Assembly (NCBI RefSeq): GCF_003144245.1
Contig: NW_020289985.1
Coordinates: forward strand, 434,001-498,000
Direction of reading: 5' to 3'
Source of the DNA: Jaminaea rosea
Taxonomy: Eukaryota; Basidiomycota; Exobasidiomycetes; Microstromatales
Length of the DNA: 64,000 bases
The notes beneath the pieces are model-generated. The model saw only the letters and a list, made by a program, of their open reading frames with translations, was not told the DNA's origin and did not search any database. Shown here one piece after another: positions 43,699-56,500 of the stretch. The position numbers and the translations under genes were made by a program. Numbering within the stretch: position 1 is the first letter of the stretch; each line of letters starts with the position of its first letter.

Positions 43699-44220
43699 AT
43701 GATGCGGTCGCTTCTTCATCCCAGCTCACTGCGCTCAGTGATCGCCATGATGCTTTTGCTCTCGCATTCGCTATTGCTCGCCGGCATCGTCCCTGTTTCA
43801 GCCCTTTCCCTTTTGTCTGATCGAGCGGCCGACGACGAGCGGACACTCGGGAAGACTGCGAGGACTGTCGAGCGTGGGGAGGCGGCGCTCCGACCATTGC
43901 TCCTCGCCACGTCGGTTGCGGGCACGGCGCCTCAAGCCGCGTCTTTGGAAACGAAACGCGTCGTCCGTCGTGGGCTGGGCTATGACCCGCATCCTTCGCA
44001 ACCAACACTGCCGTTTGAGCCGGCCAGCAGGGTCAGCGGGGCTGGGTTAGGCAGAGCGTCGGTGAGCAAATCGCGCAGCTCGTACAGCCACGCACGAAGC
44101 GCAAAAGCAGCATTTGGCCTTTCCCCGCTCCCTTGCGAGAAAAAACCCATCGCATCATCGAGTCGGCCAGCGCCTTCAGGGCCCGTGGGAGCACCACTCG
44201 AACGTCGCTCGCCCCGGTAA
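43699..44220 (+). CDS. Candidate small secreted protein (weak)
   Basis: An open frame of 173 residues whose start gives a convincing signal peptide: a basic start (MMRSLLHPSSLR), a hydrophobic core (SVIAMMLLLSHSLLLAGIV) and a likely cut after SALS. Downstream are dibasic pairs, KR and RR, in ETKRVVRRGLGYD, the type cut by Kex2, then a basic Ser-rich tail. There is no homology I recognise. The start context is poor (C at -3), codon use is less biased than in neighbours, and other frames are also open. It could be a lineage-specific secreted peptide or chance. Confidence 0.25.
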   Translation: MMRSLLHPSSLRSVIAMMLLLSHSLLLAGIVPVSALSLLSDRAADDERTLGKTARTVERGEAALRPLLLATSVAGTAPQAASLETKRVVRRGLGYDPHPSQPTLPFEPASRVSGAGLGRASVSKSRSSYSHARSAKAAFGLSPLPCEKKPIASSSRPAPSGPVGAPLERRSPR

Positions 44221-46369
44221 TTACGGAGTGGCACGGGGCAAGCATCAGCATCAGCTTCAGCACCAGCCAGCGTCCGCTGCGCCGAGAGTGTGAGCGGGGT
44301 TCGGGACGCTGGCGCCTCTTGAACCATGGGAGAGAGCAGCGCGGCGCTGCGATTGGCGATGCAGCAACACCTTCCCAACAGAGAAGGTGTCGCGGCGCCT
44401 TCGAAAAAGGGGAGCCATCGCAATAGCACTTCACCACCCGTATTCATCCGCGACACAATGACCCTGGAAAAAGGCAGCAGGCGTACGAAGCCGAACCACA
44501 GACACCCCATCGAGGCGTCGGTCACTGGTTGCCATCGATCTGCGCCAAGGCCAAGCCAGCTACGTATTCGTCGTCTGCACCAAGGCGCGCTCGTGCGGAG
44601 CAGCGGGCGCTAAAGGCTAGCTGTGGGCCTGCTTGAAGCTTCAACATGACCAGCGCACTCAACACTCTGCGATGGGTGCAATTTAGCCTAAGTCGGCATG
44701 GAGACCCGGGAACCATCGATATCATCGTGCGGCTTCGAGTGTAGTCCCACGCTGTCGCATGCTTTTGGCCGACGTTGCGGACGCGGGAACGACATCGATG
44801 GACCAGAGTGACCGGCCGAGAGAGCGCGTCAGTCTGAGTGGTCGTCGGGCCTTCGTTCATTCTTAGCTCGATCGCCTTGGCCGCGGCCGCTCGAGGCTCG
44901 CTCGATCAATGGGATGCTGTAATTGCTTGCCAGGCTGCCGTAAGGGCACCTCGAACTTAGTCGGGAGCTAGCTAGCTAGCTTTGCTAAGGACTCTATCTG
45001 TAAGACCAGACTATTGACCCACCTTGAGCTTGCCGGAGGCCCAACTAGAGCTACCTCTAGCATGGCACGTTCAATAGCAACCACTGTCGCACGCACATCG
45101 GGCTACACGACTAATCACGTCAAAGATCGGTCGGTTCAAACCGTGACTTGCGATTGAGAGTGGCAAAATGCCGTAGGTGGTAGCAGCAGCCAGTAGATCC
45201 GGCTGCTTCGACGAGAGAGAGCAGAGCTCGCCCTTTCGCCTGACCCGACTTGACCTCAATGACCCCATGGTCATTCTCTTCGATCGTTAATCATCGATCA
45301 GACTCATCTTGGAATAAGGTTTCGCCTCTCTCTTTTGTAAAAGCGAGCGACGTGCAGCAGGGACGACCGGGTCAATGATGCATCTATACGACCGGGATGT
45401 GGCGTGGGGCCACGCGATGCGAAGAAGTGCAAGTCCGTTTACACCCCTCGCCCGGAGAGAGAGAGGTGTAGGACCGCCGGCGTCTGAGCGTGCGTGAGCG
45501 TGCAGCTGGCTGATGCGAGTAGGGACCACACACTTAAGATATCACATCCACGAGACCAAGGCAGAAGCCCGTCTCGGTCTCCGGTAAGCCGCGGACGTGG
45601 GACACACCGAGGTAGATGAGTCGATTTCCAAGTTCGGGTCTTGATCCTCGCGGGTTGCGCAAAGAAAAGGACCCTGATTGGGGTTGGAATCTGATGTGGG
45701 CAGTAGGAACCCATGCTCCGTGACTTGTTCAGACAACGCCCTGCCTGGTGCACCGATGCTCGCGTGGTTGCTCTTGCCATCCCTCAAGGCAGTCGAGAGC
45801 ATAATTGGGCCGGCTCATGAGCTTGCCCTGCCTCGACTGGACGGTGGCCGACTGACTAGATCGATCGACCGCACCTGCACGCCTTCCTGCTTCGTCCTCA
45901 CGGCATCATCAATCCTTCTTTGACATCTTCTTCTCACCCTCCTTGCGTCTCTTAGCTCGCTCATGAACAAACAAATAGAAGACGCCGTCACGAACGCCGA
46001 ACGACGTTCAAGTCATTGCTACCCCTTAGAGACTATCGCTGACCCGGCCGATCCTTGTCAGTGGTAGCAGCGTCTCCCGTCAGGCGGCTGCTTGCTAGCG
46101 CACAAACAACGAGAAACGACGTTGGTTTGCTACGTCGACGCCTCTCAAGGTGGGGCTTGTCATGTGACGTCCAGCTCCCGACTTTGGTCACTCGCTGGCC
46201 GTTCAGTCCGACCCAGGGGGCGGTTGGGTAGCTCTAGATGATCATCAAGCATTGATGTCCAAAGACCGATTGTCGCACTCAGCTATCAAACGTCTCCCCT
46301 CTGACGCCAGCTCTTGATCGAGCCGTCTTCGTCTGCCCCTCTCCCCTCTCCCACAGCCTCACCGCGTCC
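44221..46369. other. Gene-poor stretch upstream of the UBP6 3' end
   Basis: About 2.1 kb. Codon-like signal is absent: frames are short and stop codons frequent. A self-complementary GAGCTAGCTAGCTAGC run lies near 44970. No tRNA or snRNA was recognised. Confidence 0.35.
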
Positions 46370-48381
46370 CTACAGCCTCTTCGCCCTGTACAGCAAGAGA
46401 TAAGCAGTCGAATCCTCCCCTCCACCATCAAGCATCGTGATCTTGTCCCTCCCTACGACGCTCACCTTCTCATCGTCGAACTTGTACCACTCCTCCCCAA
46501 ACGGCTGGTCAACAAGCTTCGCCGCCTTCCCCTTGCCACCATCCGCACCTTCAATCGCCGCCGCCGCGGGGTCGGCTCCACTGTCGTCTTCTTTCACCAC
46601 CCAAGAGATGTAGTGCCCTCCATCAGCATTGGCGCCCTTGTGCGTGACGATGCCCACTAGTTCGTAGAGGGCTGAAGGGTTGCACCCTACATCGGCTTTC
46701 AGGTCAGGATGGAGGCAGGCATCGAGCTCTGCGCTTTCCTTTTCACGGAGAACCAACTCCTCCTCTGGACTCACAACGGCCCCTGCTGCGCCTATCGCTG
46801 CGGACGACGATCCAGCCACGGCCGTACTGGCGCCTGAGGCGGTGGCGAAGGCAGTGGAGTCGTCCGTCTTGACCTTCTCCTCCGTCGTGTCTACTGCCAT
46901 TGCGTCTGCGGGCTTAGGCGCTTCAGCCCCCGCAGACGTGACATTGCCCAACTCGTCCGGTTGAGTAGAGGCAGCCGCGTCCGACTTGGTTGCCTCCTCT
47001 CTTCTCGCCTTGGCCTTCCTGCGTACCTTTGCCCGCTCCTCGCGCTCCTTGCCCACCTCGTGCACCTTCTCGCGGTACTTGAGCGTCTTCTCCTTCAAGC
47101 CCTCGGAGAGAAAGTCGGTGACGTCCAACTCGAAAGGGAAGCGGACCTTGCGCATGATCTTTGTCTTCTTGCCAATTTCTCTCCGCCAGTAGAAGCGGAC
47201 GAAATGCGTGGTGAGGTAGGCGGGCAAGCGATCGATACTGCGTTGTTCGTCGTACACGGCAGTGCGGCCGAGAGTCTCGGAAGTCTTTTCGAGCTGCTGG
47301 GTCAGGGAGTCCTTGATGCCAGAGGACATGTCATTTGTGCTGGAGGAGATGTTGCATTGCAGGACTTTGAAGCTGTCCGATGTGTAGGTTGGCTCTTCTT
47401 GTGGAGCCTCGGGGCAGGAGCGTTTGACGAGCATGGAGCCGGTCATATATTGCTCGATGAAGCGGCGTGACTGCGCTTCTTGAGCTGCTGAGGCATCGCC
47501 GGTAGCAGCGAGGCCGGACAGAGAGGACTGGAGAGCCTGAATGATCCGAACCCAAGCCTCCTCTGCGTCCTGTTGCGCAAAGCCACCTCCTTGTTGCTGC
47601 TGCTCGGCGAATTGCGGTGCCACGCTGCGCAGGATAGAGAGGAAGGCTAGCGGCGGGAATGCTTCAGTCGTCTCGTTGAGGGACTTGTAGAGGTCTCGCA
47701 GCGAGGCAGTCAGATTGCGCTCGCCGTCTGCGCCGCCCATGTTGCCTGCGAAGGAATTGAGGGCTACCTGGAGCTCAGGGATTACGCGAAGGACTTGGAG
47801 GGTCGAGTTGAGATAGCAGGTGTTGCCCAGGTTGACGAGGCCGACCTGCGGGTGAGCAGTAGTGAGCATAGAGGCGGAGGACTGCCCGAATGTCGCGCGA
47901 GGCTCACCTTCTGCTTCGTCGCCGACGCCAGCTGCGAGTCGGTCATGTCCTCAAGGAAGTTGATGGGGCCCAGAGGTCCCTTCGGCAGCTCTCCCGCTGT
48001 ACCAATGACCATGAGCATCTGTCCCTCCTTGAGATTGAGCTTGGACAAGTCTGTGTCGTCCTTTAGCAATCCGCCTGGCGAGCGAGTGAGCGCATGGGGG
48101 TCAGTCGTAAGCTCAAGGCATAGGCATACAATCGTACGAGAGCTGCGAATTCACCCTTGACCATGACCTTCTGACGCTCCGGAGGCACGCCCGTCTTCTG
48201 ATGAATGGCAGCCTTGAACGCCGTAGCTGGCTGAGAAGGGTCGACCGACACTTGGTGCTGGCGAAGGGGCGAGCGAGCAAGGAAGCGGTCAGCAACTCAT
48301 CTGAATCTCTCATCGAGCGTCTATACTCACGACGTTGCGATCATGCTTGATCTTGATGGTAATCGACGGCATCTTGGGCAT
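46370..48381 (-). CDS. UBP6: Ubiquitin-specific protease Ubp6/USP14
   Basis: Exons 48381-48331, 48257-48155, 48074-47908 and 47845-46370 (introns of 73, 80 and 62 bp) give about 598 residues. The N-terminal ubiquitin-like domain runs MPSITIKIKHDRNV, then VSVDPSQPATAFKAAIHQKT, then LLKDDTDLSKLNLKEGQML; it tethers the enzyme to proteasome subunit Rpn1. The USP domain begins VGLVNLGNTCYLNSTLQVL with the catalytic Cys at residue 117. The His box is NADGGHYISWV, and the end reads STAYLLLYRAKRL. It removes ubiquitin chains from substrates docked on the 26S proteasome. An Ala/Asp/Lys-rich insert of ~130 residues lies between the Cys and His halves. A second in-frame ATG at 48372 is equally usable. 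Head-to-head with NOC2, 243 bp between starts. Confidence 0.93.
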
Positions 48382-48624
48382 CGATTCTGAGAACCCAGGC
48401 GTTGATGAGGAGGACGAGGAAGTGAGAAGCTCAGCAACAACACATTGGCGCCGTCGAGGTGGAGAGAGCCACGCGTCTCGCAAGAGGCGGGAGCCGGGCC
48501 GCGGCTGAATTGAAATTTGGTCTCGACGACGCGGGAGGCGGACCAGGCGGCGGCGCCTCGAGGGCTCGACATTGGCTGCAAATCGCTCGCTGCTACCATC
48601 CACTCACTACCCAACGTCGTCGAG
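48382..48624. promoter_or_regulatory. Divergent promoter region of UBP6 and NOC2
   Basis: 243 bp must serve both genes. It is GC-rich with no TATA or CCAAT box that I can identify. Confidence 0.4.
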
Positions 48625-50873
48625 ATGGCAAAGGCAACAAAGCAGACGAAGAAGTTTCAGAAGAACCATGTGAGTGTGTCAAGAGGGCTTCAAAAGCCTC
48701 GCTGAGCCGCCATCTGACCCTTGCTCCCTGCTCGTCACAGCTCAAACGCGCCATCGACGACCGCAAGAACTTTCAAAAGAAGAAGGCCGGAATCGAGAGA
48801 GCAAAGAAGGCAAAGGATGCCAGATCAAAACGTTCCAAGGGGGACAGACATGCCGCAGTAGGGGATGACGAGGAAGACGAAGATGATGAAGCAGACGAGG
48901 CAGGAGCAGGCAGCGACGAGGATGAGATGGACGCGGAAGCAGGCCCAAGCCGTTTCCAAGGAATGAGCGTCGAGGAATTCCTTGGCGGAGGATTCAAAGC
49001 TGGCATGGATGACGAAGAGGAAGACGGCAACGATGATGAAGAGGCCGACATGAGCGAGATGGACGACATCTCAGACGGAGAGATGCACGCCCAAGACCTC
49101 GAGAAGCTCAAAGAGAAGGATCCCGACTTTTACCGCTATCTTCAGGAGAATGATGAGGAGCTGCTCAAATTCGCCGGAGAGGATGCCAGCGATGATGACG
49201 ACGAGGATGAAGAACCACAGAAGGCTTCAAGCTCGGCCAAGGGCAAGGGCAAGGCGACTCAAGCCGACTCGGACGACGAAGAAGACGAGGAGGAAGCCCA
49301 GCACGTCGTCACAATGAAGACGCTGCGGGGTTGGCAGCGAGCTATGATCCAACATCGATCTCTCAAGGCCCTCCGCAAGCTTCTCCTTGCCTTTCGTTCT
49401 GCAGCGCACATGGACGATCCAGAGGACGAGCGACCGGAACAGAGCTTTGTAGTTGAAGAGGCAGCCGTATTCAACAAGCTGCTCCTCACCGTCTTCAAGT
49501 ACACGCCCGTTGTGCTGCAACATCACATCCCTGCAAAAGAGACGCAGCAGGGACGTTTCAAGCTGCCAACGAACAGCAAGAAGTTCTCCATCCTGCAGAG
49601 GCCGATTCAGACGTACTTCTCGAATCTGCACCACCTGCTCAAATCCCTGCCGGAGCAGGAGATGGTCTACGTGGCTGTGACGGAGAGTGCGAGGATGGTA
49701 CCGTTCTTGATGAACAACAGGAGGATGGCGAGGGAATACGTCAAGACTATGCTGGACTTGTGGGCTACGGCGTCGGATCGCGTGAGGATTGCGGCTTTCC
49801 TCTCGGTGAGGAAGGTGGCCAAGGCGGGAGATGAGGCGATGCTTGATCTCTGCTTGCGCGGAGCGTACCTCTCTTTCATCAGGAGCACGAAGTGAGTGCG
49901 CAGCGGGACGCTACGAAAGAAATCGCTGAGCTGATCATCCTTCGTTGCCCTTCTCACGCTTGCCAGACTCACAACAATCCACACCCTCCCCTCGATCAAC
50001 CTGATGAAGAATTCAGCCTCAGAGCTCTACGCTCTTAACTCCAGCGCCTCCTACCAACAAGCCTTCTCCTTCATCCGCCAGCTGGCCATCCACCTCCGCA
50101 ACGCCCTCAAAACGCGCAGCGCCGAGAGCTTCAAGAGCGTCTACAACTGGCAGTATGTGCACTGCATCGACTTCTGGAGCATCGTCCTTGCAGCAGCGTG
50201 CGATCGTCAACGTGGAGTAGAGAGCGAGATGCAGCAGCTCGTCTACCCGCTTGTGCAGGTGGCAAGTGGGGCCATCAGGCTCATCCCGACATCGCGCTAC
50301 TTCCCGCTGCGATGCCATCTGCTGAGGGCTATGTTGCGTCTCATGCAGCGCACAGGGGTGTACATCCCTCTTGGATCGAGCCTGTTGGAGATGCTCTCTG
50401 CTCCGGAATTCCTGCGAAAGGCCAAGGGCTCGACGCTGAAGCCACTTGACTTCACTACAACTCTGCGAGCGCCGGCCTCGTACGTGCGCACCCGCGTCTA
50501 CGCCGACCAACTGGCAGAGGAAGTTCCCTACCTCCTTGCCGAGTTTCTCGCCACGCAGTCACGCTCCATCGGTCTGCCGGAGCTCGTAGTCCCGCTCGTC
50601 TTCCAAGTGAAGCGAACGCTCAAGCACTCGACGAGCCCGAAGCTCAGCTCGGCTTGCAAGCAATTGCTGGCCAAGGTAGAGGCGAATGTGCGATTCGTCG
50701 AGCAGAAGAGGCAGAACGTCGAGTTTGCTCCTAGCAACTTGAAGGGATTGGAGGGCTTCCTGAGCGAGATGGGGGAGGGAGAGGAGACGCCCCTTGAGGC
50801 GTGGGTGAGGTTGGCGCGCAAGGTTAGGCAGCAGAAGAGGCGGGTGGTGGAGGAGATGGAGCAGCAGGTGTAG
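48625..50873 (+). CDS. NOC2: Nucleolar complex protein 2
   Basis: Exons 48625-48669, 48741-49891 and 49967-50873 (introns of 71 and 75 bp) give 700 residues. A basic start (MAKATKQTKKFQKNH) is followed by a Lys-rich and then strongly acidic region. The HEAT-like Noc2 body includes DPDFYRYLQENDEELLKF, NRRMAREYVKTMLDLWATAS and, across intron 2, LSFIRSTKLTTIHTLPSINL. VYNWQYVHCIDFWSIVLAAA and PLGSSLLEMLSAPEF are also typical. Noc2 pairs with Noc1 and Noc3 in maturation and export of pre-60S ribosomes. Confidence 0.93.
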
Positions 50874-51183
50874 GGGGGATTCGACAGTTTCTTTCATTGT
50901 TGTCTCATGCGATACACTCACTCGCGACATTTGATCTGACGTTGCGGCTTCTTGGTTACCGCCGGGCCTAGCCTAAGGCCCGATGGTCCGCTGGTCTCCT
51001 CGTCCCGTCTCCACTCCGCTCGCTCGGATCTCGTTGCAGTCCGCCTCCCTTTGAGAGTTCCACGTAGGCTTAATCTCCGGATCATTGCGGCTCCCCTCGA
51101 TTCACTCCTTCCTTCCCAACCTTGCTCTCTCTTTTCGCACCCCATTGCAGCAGACGTTGATTCTGCTCACAGTCTACAACAGC
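50874..51183. other. Intergenic: NOC2 to ERO1
   Basis: About 310 bp: NOC2 3' flank and ERO1 leader (CT-rich, with in-frame open sequence just upstream of the chosen ATG). Nothing else recognised. Confidence 0.4.
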
Positions 51184-53227
51184 ATGGGCGCGACAGTTGC
51201 GCATCATGATGGTAGGAGAAGGTGGCGCAGCAACAGCAGGCCTGCCGCTGCTATGATCATCGCAGCCCTCACGACGCTTCTCTTCGTCACAAGCATCGCC
51301 ACCTTCATCGCCCGTCTCCCTACAACATCAGCAGCAGCAGCACAGCAACAACGTCCACCACCACGCTTCCCACTTGGCCCGTCTGCACCCAATATACGCT
51401 CCTCTCTGCTCGAGGAAGTTCTCACCCCACCAGCATCACTAGGCGACGACATCTGCCGTCCCACAGGCCAGATTGAGGACGCATGCTGTGATTACGAGAC
51501 GGTGGAGAAGAGCCTCAATACGCCCAAGTTCTTTGCCACGCTCGAGAATCTGGTCAAGACGAACTATTTCAGGTTCTACAAGGTGGATTTGTACAGGGAC
51601 TGCCCCTTTTGGGTCGAGAATGGGTTATGCATGAATAGAGTGAGTAATAGGCGCAGGCAGAGAAGCCAGACTGTATAGGGCTGACTCAAAGCTATACCAC
51701 GAATAGGCCTGCACTGTAGAAAAGGCCTCCGAGTCAGAGATCCCAGAAGAGTACAGGAGCACCCGCCTCTCTTCTGTACACCCAGCGCACAAGGACGAAG
51801 TCGTCTTCCCTTCGTCGGAGGAAGTTGCCTCCTCGTCTCCTTCTGGCACGGACACTTGCCAGGATACAGACTTCTGTTACTGGGCAGGAGAGGACCTCAG
51901 CTCCGAATCGGTATGGGTGGACCTCATCAAGAATCCAGAGCGTTTCACCGGGTATGCAGGACCAGGGGCGAATAGGGTTTGGAAAGCCATTTACGAGGAG
52001 AATTGTTTTGGTAGCGTGCCAAAGGGAAGCTTCCTCGAGCCTGCGAGGGCAAAGGGGAGTGGGGGAGGTAGTGGGTTCGTTGGGAGGGAAGAGCTGCTCG
52101 GGGGAAGTAGCCCGGCTATGGGCGGCTTTGGAGGTGGGTTGGGAGGACTCATCCCCAGTCTGGCAGCCCCCGTTGATCCCGCTGCCGAGGAGCAGTGCTT
52201 GGAGAAGAGGTGAGGGAAAGCGCACGCTGCAGTCGAAATCGTCTCATATCGCTGACATCGTTGCCACCTTGCCTATAGGGTCTTCTACCGCGTCATCTCC
52301 GGCCTGCACGCCTCCATCTCCACGCACATCTGCCACGAGTACCTCAACCAAACTACAGGCACGTGGTCACCGAATCTAGAATGCTTCATCACCCGCATAG
52401 CCCAGCATCCCGAACGCCTCCAAAACGTCTACTTCAACTACGTCCTCCTCGTCCGCGCCCTTGCGCGCGCAGGGGACTACTTGACGACGTTCAACCTCAA
52501 GCCCGGTCACGGGATTCCCGCCTCGGAGAAGGGTACCATAGATCTCCTGCAGAGCTTGGTAGGGCAGGCAAGCTCCTGTCCGCCGACATTCGACGAGGCC
52601 TCTCTATTCAAGCCGTCCAACCCCGAAGCTCCTCAGCTCAAGCGCGAGTTCCGTGATCACTTTAGGAACGTCTCCCTCATCATGGACTGCGTAGGTTGTG
52701 ACAAGTGCCGGCTGTGGGGCAAGATGCAGGTCAATGGGCTCGGGACGGCCATGAAGATCCTGTTCAGTTTTGATGAGGAGGACTTTGATCCCAGGAAGAA
52801 TCCGGCGCTGCTGGAGAGGAGCGAGCTAGTGGCGCTGATCAATACGCTGCATCGCTTTGCGGAGAGTCTGAAGGCTGTGGAGACTTTCAGAGGGATGTAT
52901 CAGCAGGGACTGCGAGACAAGGGGGAGGAGAAGAAGAGTGAGAAGGGGAAGCCCAAGGTCAAGCAGCCCTCGTTACCGCGGGCGGGCAGCGCATCGTCCA
53001 AGGCGGGGGGTGGGCCATCGAGCCGACCAGAATCGGCTAAGGCTGGCCCGCCGCTCCTCTCTCTTGAGGCGGTAATGGCTGCGGCGAGAGGCTACATCTC
53101 GGGCGCTGCCGAGGCTTGCAAAACGTCGGCGACGACTTGCCTTTCCTGGGCCAGGGGTAGGCTGGAGGGATGGCGTCGTCACGGCTTGTCAGGCGCGGCA
53201 GGCGCATCGCAAGGCACGGAGCTCTGA
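51184..53227 (+). CDS. ERO1: Endoplasmic reticulum oxidoreductin
   Basis: Exons 51184-51639, 51707-52209 and 52279-53227 (introns of 67 and 69 bp) give 635 residues. A basic N-terminus followed by AAAMIIAALTTLLFVTSIAT is a signal or anchor into the ER. The luminal part has ICRPTGQIEDACCDYETVEK, KVDLYRDCPFWVENGLC and FAD-contact regions (ERFTGYAGPGANRVW, YRVISGLHASISTHICHEYL). The active site is CVGCDKCRLWGK, Cys457/Cys460/Cys463. Ero1 oxidises protein disulfide isomerase and passes electrons to O2. The C-terminal ~110 residues are Lys/Ser/Ala-rich and lack conserved motifs. The ATG at 51184 gives a normal signal sequence; upstream frame is not needed. Confidence 0.93.
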
Positions 53228-53596
53228 GCATTCACACAAATCATCTAGGATGCGACTGGACTGCTTCGTCGCTCTTCATTTGTAATACTACACCACTGGT
53301 CATGAATCTTGCTGGCTGATGATCAAGGGCTGTGAATTGAGTGGCGATGGGGTCGCGGCGCGGGAAGGCTGAGCGGAGCGACCTCGTGGCGTCTCTGGAC
53401 TGGGTGGCCTGAGCACCGACGACAGTGGCTTGCCCCCTCTTCTCCCCGCTCCTCTTCGTCACATCCTTTCTAGCCTTTGCCTTCATCCTCCCCAGTAGGC
53501 AAGCAAGCCAACTACTGGCTGTCTCTCAACCTATATCGCCTCGCTCTGCGAGCCGTTTCGCACCCATCCCTCGCTCATCGCCCATCGTCGCCCAAG
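53228..53596. other. Intergenic: ERO1 to VPS35
   Basis: About 370 bp of 3' flank and CT-rich leader (53430-53590). No feature recognised. Confidence 0.4.
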
Positions 53597-56500
53597 ATGG
53601 ACGAACAAGACAAAGCCCTGACCGAGTCGCTGAACACGGTCAAGGTTCAGATGGCCCAAATGAAACGAATGCTTGACAGCGACTCGCTCATGGAGGCACT
53701 CAAGTCTGCCTCAACCATGCTATCCGAGCTACGGACCTCGTCTTTGAGTCCAAAAAACTACTATCGCCTGTACATGGCAGTCTTCGATTCTTTGAGGCAC
53801 CTGAGCGCGTATCTCTTCGATGCGCATACGGGCGGGCGTCACCACCTCGCAGATCTGTACGAGTTGGTACAGTATTGCGGGAACATTGTGCCCAGGGTGA
53901 GAAGAGACGAAGCGGGAGAGGAGATCAGGGCTGCTCGTATCTGACGTTCGCTCTCGCTGCCGCACAGCTCTACCTCATGATCACGGTTGGCTCAGTCTAC
54001 ATGTCCATCCCTGACGCACCCATCAAGGAGATCATGTGCGTGCTGACTGCCACGCCCACTAATTTGCATCGTACATGCTGACAATCGCCTCGCCTCTGTC
54101 ACAACCACCTCGCAGGAAGGACATCATGGAAATGTCTCGTGGCGTGCAACACCCGACTCGTGGCCTCTTCCTTCGTCATTACCTTTCGGGAGCCACGCGC
54201 GACTACCTCCCCATCGGCAGCTCAACAGGCCCTTCCGGCAACTTACAAGACAGCATCGGCTTTGTCCTCACCAACTTCATCGAGATGAACAAGCTTTGGG
54301 TCCGACTCCAGCACCAGGGCCACTCGCGCGAAAGAGAGAAGCGAGAGGCAGAGCGTAGGGAGCTGCGCATCCTCGTGGGCACCAATCTCGTCAGGCTGAG
54401 CCAGTTAGAAGGAGTCGGGCTGGAGATGTACAAGCGAGTCATCCTGCCAAGTATCCTCGAGCAGGTCGTAAACTGCAAAGACGTAATAGCCCAAGAGTAC
54501 CTGATGGAGGTGGTCATCCAGGTCTTCCCTGACGATTTCCACCTGCGCACTTTGGGTCTCTTCCTGAGCGCATGTGCTCAACTACATCCCAAGGTCAATA
54601 TCAAGGGCATCGTCATTGCCCTCATTGATCGGCTGGCGAGCTATGCGGCGAGGGAAGCAGAGAATGATAGCCCCGAGGAGGTTAGGCGACAGGAGGAGGA
54701 AGCGGGTAGGAGGTTGAAGGAGAAGATGGGTAGAATGAGGGGGCAGAAGGGCGCGGGTGCTGCTAGCGCTGAGGAGCAAGAGAAGAGGGCATCGCTCAAT
54801 GGCGGTGAGCATGCAGACTTCAAGCCGACGGAACGCAGTGCCCCCGGCATGCCAAACGTAGCGACGCATAGCTCTGCAGAACCGGAACGCGGGTTTGCGG
54901 GCATGCCAGAGGGGATGGAGGATGATGCGTGGGGTGCAAGTGGCAGCGCAGCCAAGCCCGCAGATGACGGGAGAGAGATGAAGAGCGGTGCTGCCGACGT
55001 CGCAGGATCTGGTGAGGAGGCAACGAGGGAAATGAGGAGCGGCGGCTTTCCCTCAGCAGCGCCGCAGGGTACGGCAGAGGATAATCCGGCCGGCGCACCG
55101 CCAGCCACGACTGCGCCTGAAGAAGAGGACGCCAGCAAGGACTCGAAAGAGGCCGCTACCACCAGCACCGATTCTGCCGCCGCAAAGCCAACCTCTCCGC
55201 CTGCGATTCGTAAATTCCGCGGCATTCCAGAGGACGTCCGCCTCTTCGAAGTCTTCTGGGAGCAGATCGTGCGCCTCATCCGCGCTCGTCCCGATCTCTC
55301 ACTGCAAGATGTCACCGCCCTCCTCGTCTCCCTGGCGAACCTGTCGCTCAGCTGTTACCCGGATAGATTGGAGTACGTCGACCAGGTGCTGGGCTTTGCC
55401 AGCTCGATCGTACAGGAGCAGGAGGCGAGCATCGCTGCTGCGCAGGGTGGCAGCAACAACGCAGGCTCAATGGCGAGTGAAAGGGGCCCCATACCAAGTC
55501 AAGCCGCTTTACAAGCTGCGGCGTACGACCTGCACTCACCTGCCACATCGAATAATATTGCCTCGCTCCTCCTCGCACCCATCAATTCCTACACATCGGC
55601 ACTCACCCTACTCGCACTCCCCTCTTACGGCCTGCTCCTGGCAACGCAAAGCTACACGACGAGGAAGACGGTCGCGCAGGCCGTTGTTGGCAGCGTGCTC
55701 AAGAATGAGACGATCCTCTCCACGCCGGAGGATGTGGACGGAGTGCTGGACCTGTGCAGCACGCTCGTCAAGGATCAGCGCGACTCCCTTGGGGCCGGGA
55801 GCAGTATGGGACATCTCTATGGCGGTCAAGGAGGTGCAGGCGGGGTTTCGTACTACGATGGGCGTGGTGGCCCGAGAGGACAAGGCCGGATGGGGCCTGG
55901 CGGGATGGCTGGTCCCTCTCGCCACGATCTGGAGGAGATTGCAGAGGAGCAGGGTTGGTTGGCTAGGATGATTCATCTCTTCCAGGCTCAGCCGACTCGG
56001 CCTGACACGAGAGAGACTGATGCGAAGAAAGCAACTAGCTCGTCGAGCGAGGACGAAGCGCTCACGCTGCAGCTGCAACTCCTGCAAGTGGCCAAACGCC
56101 ACTTCATCACCGGAGGGCCGATGCGTATACGTCACACTCTCCCACCGCTGGTGATCTCCGCCCTCAAGCTCGCCCGACGTTACAAGGTCCAACAAGCGTT
56201 GCGCGGCGAGTCGGCCACGAAGGAGGTGAACGACTCGTGGTCATCACAGGTGCACACTCTCTTCACCTATATCCACCAAACGATCTGCCACCTCTACACC
56301 TCTCTCGACTCATCCTCCGAAATCTCGTTGCGCCTCTTCCTCCTCGCGGCCCAGTCCGCGGATGAGGCGGGCTTCGAAGAGCTGAGCTACGACTTTTACG
56401 TGCAGGCATTTACAATCTACGAGGAAAGCATCGTGGAGAGCAGGGCGCAGCTGGGAGCAGTGGGAATGATCGTGCGCGGTCTGTACGGGGCTAGGGTATT

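Noticed and set aside
43980-44525. Minus-strand open frame of 181 codons
   Set aside because: No domain, no splice logic and poor codon bias; overlaps other open frames in GC-rich DNA.
45124-45140. B-box-like GGTTCAAACC
   Set aside because: Flanks do not form a T stem and no A box or acceptor stem is present upstream.
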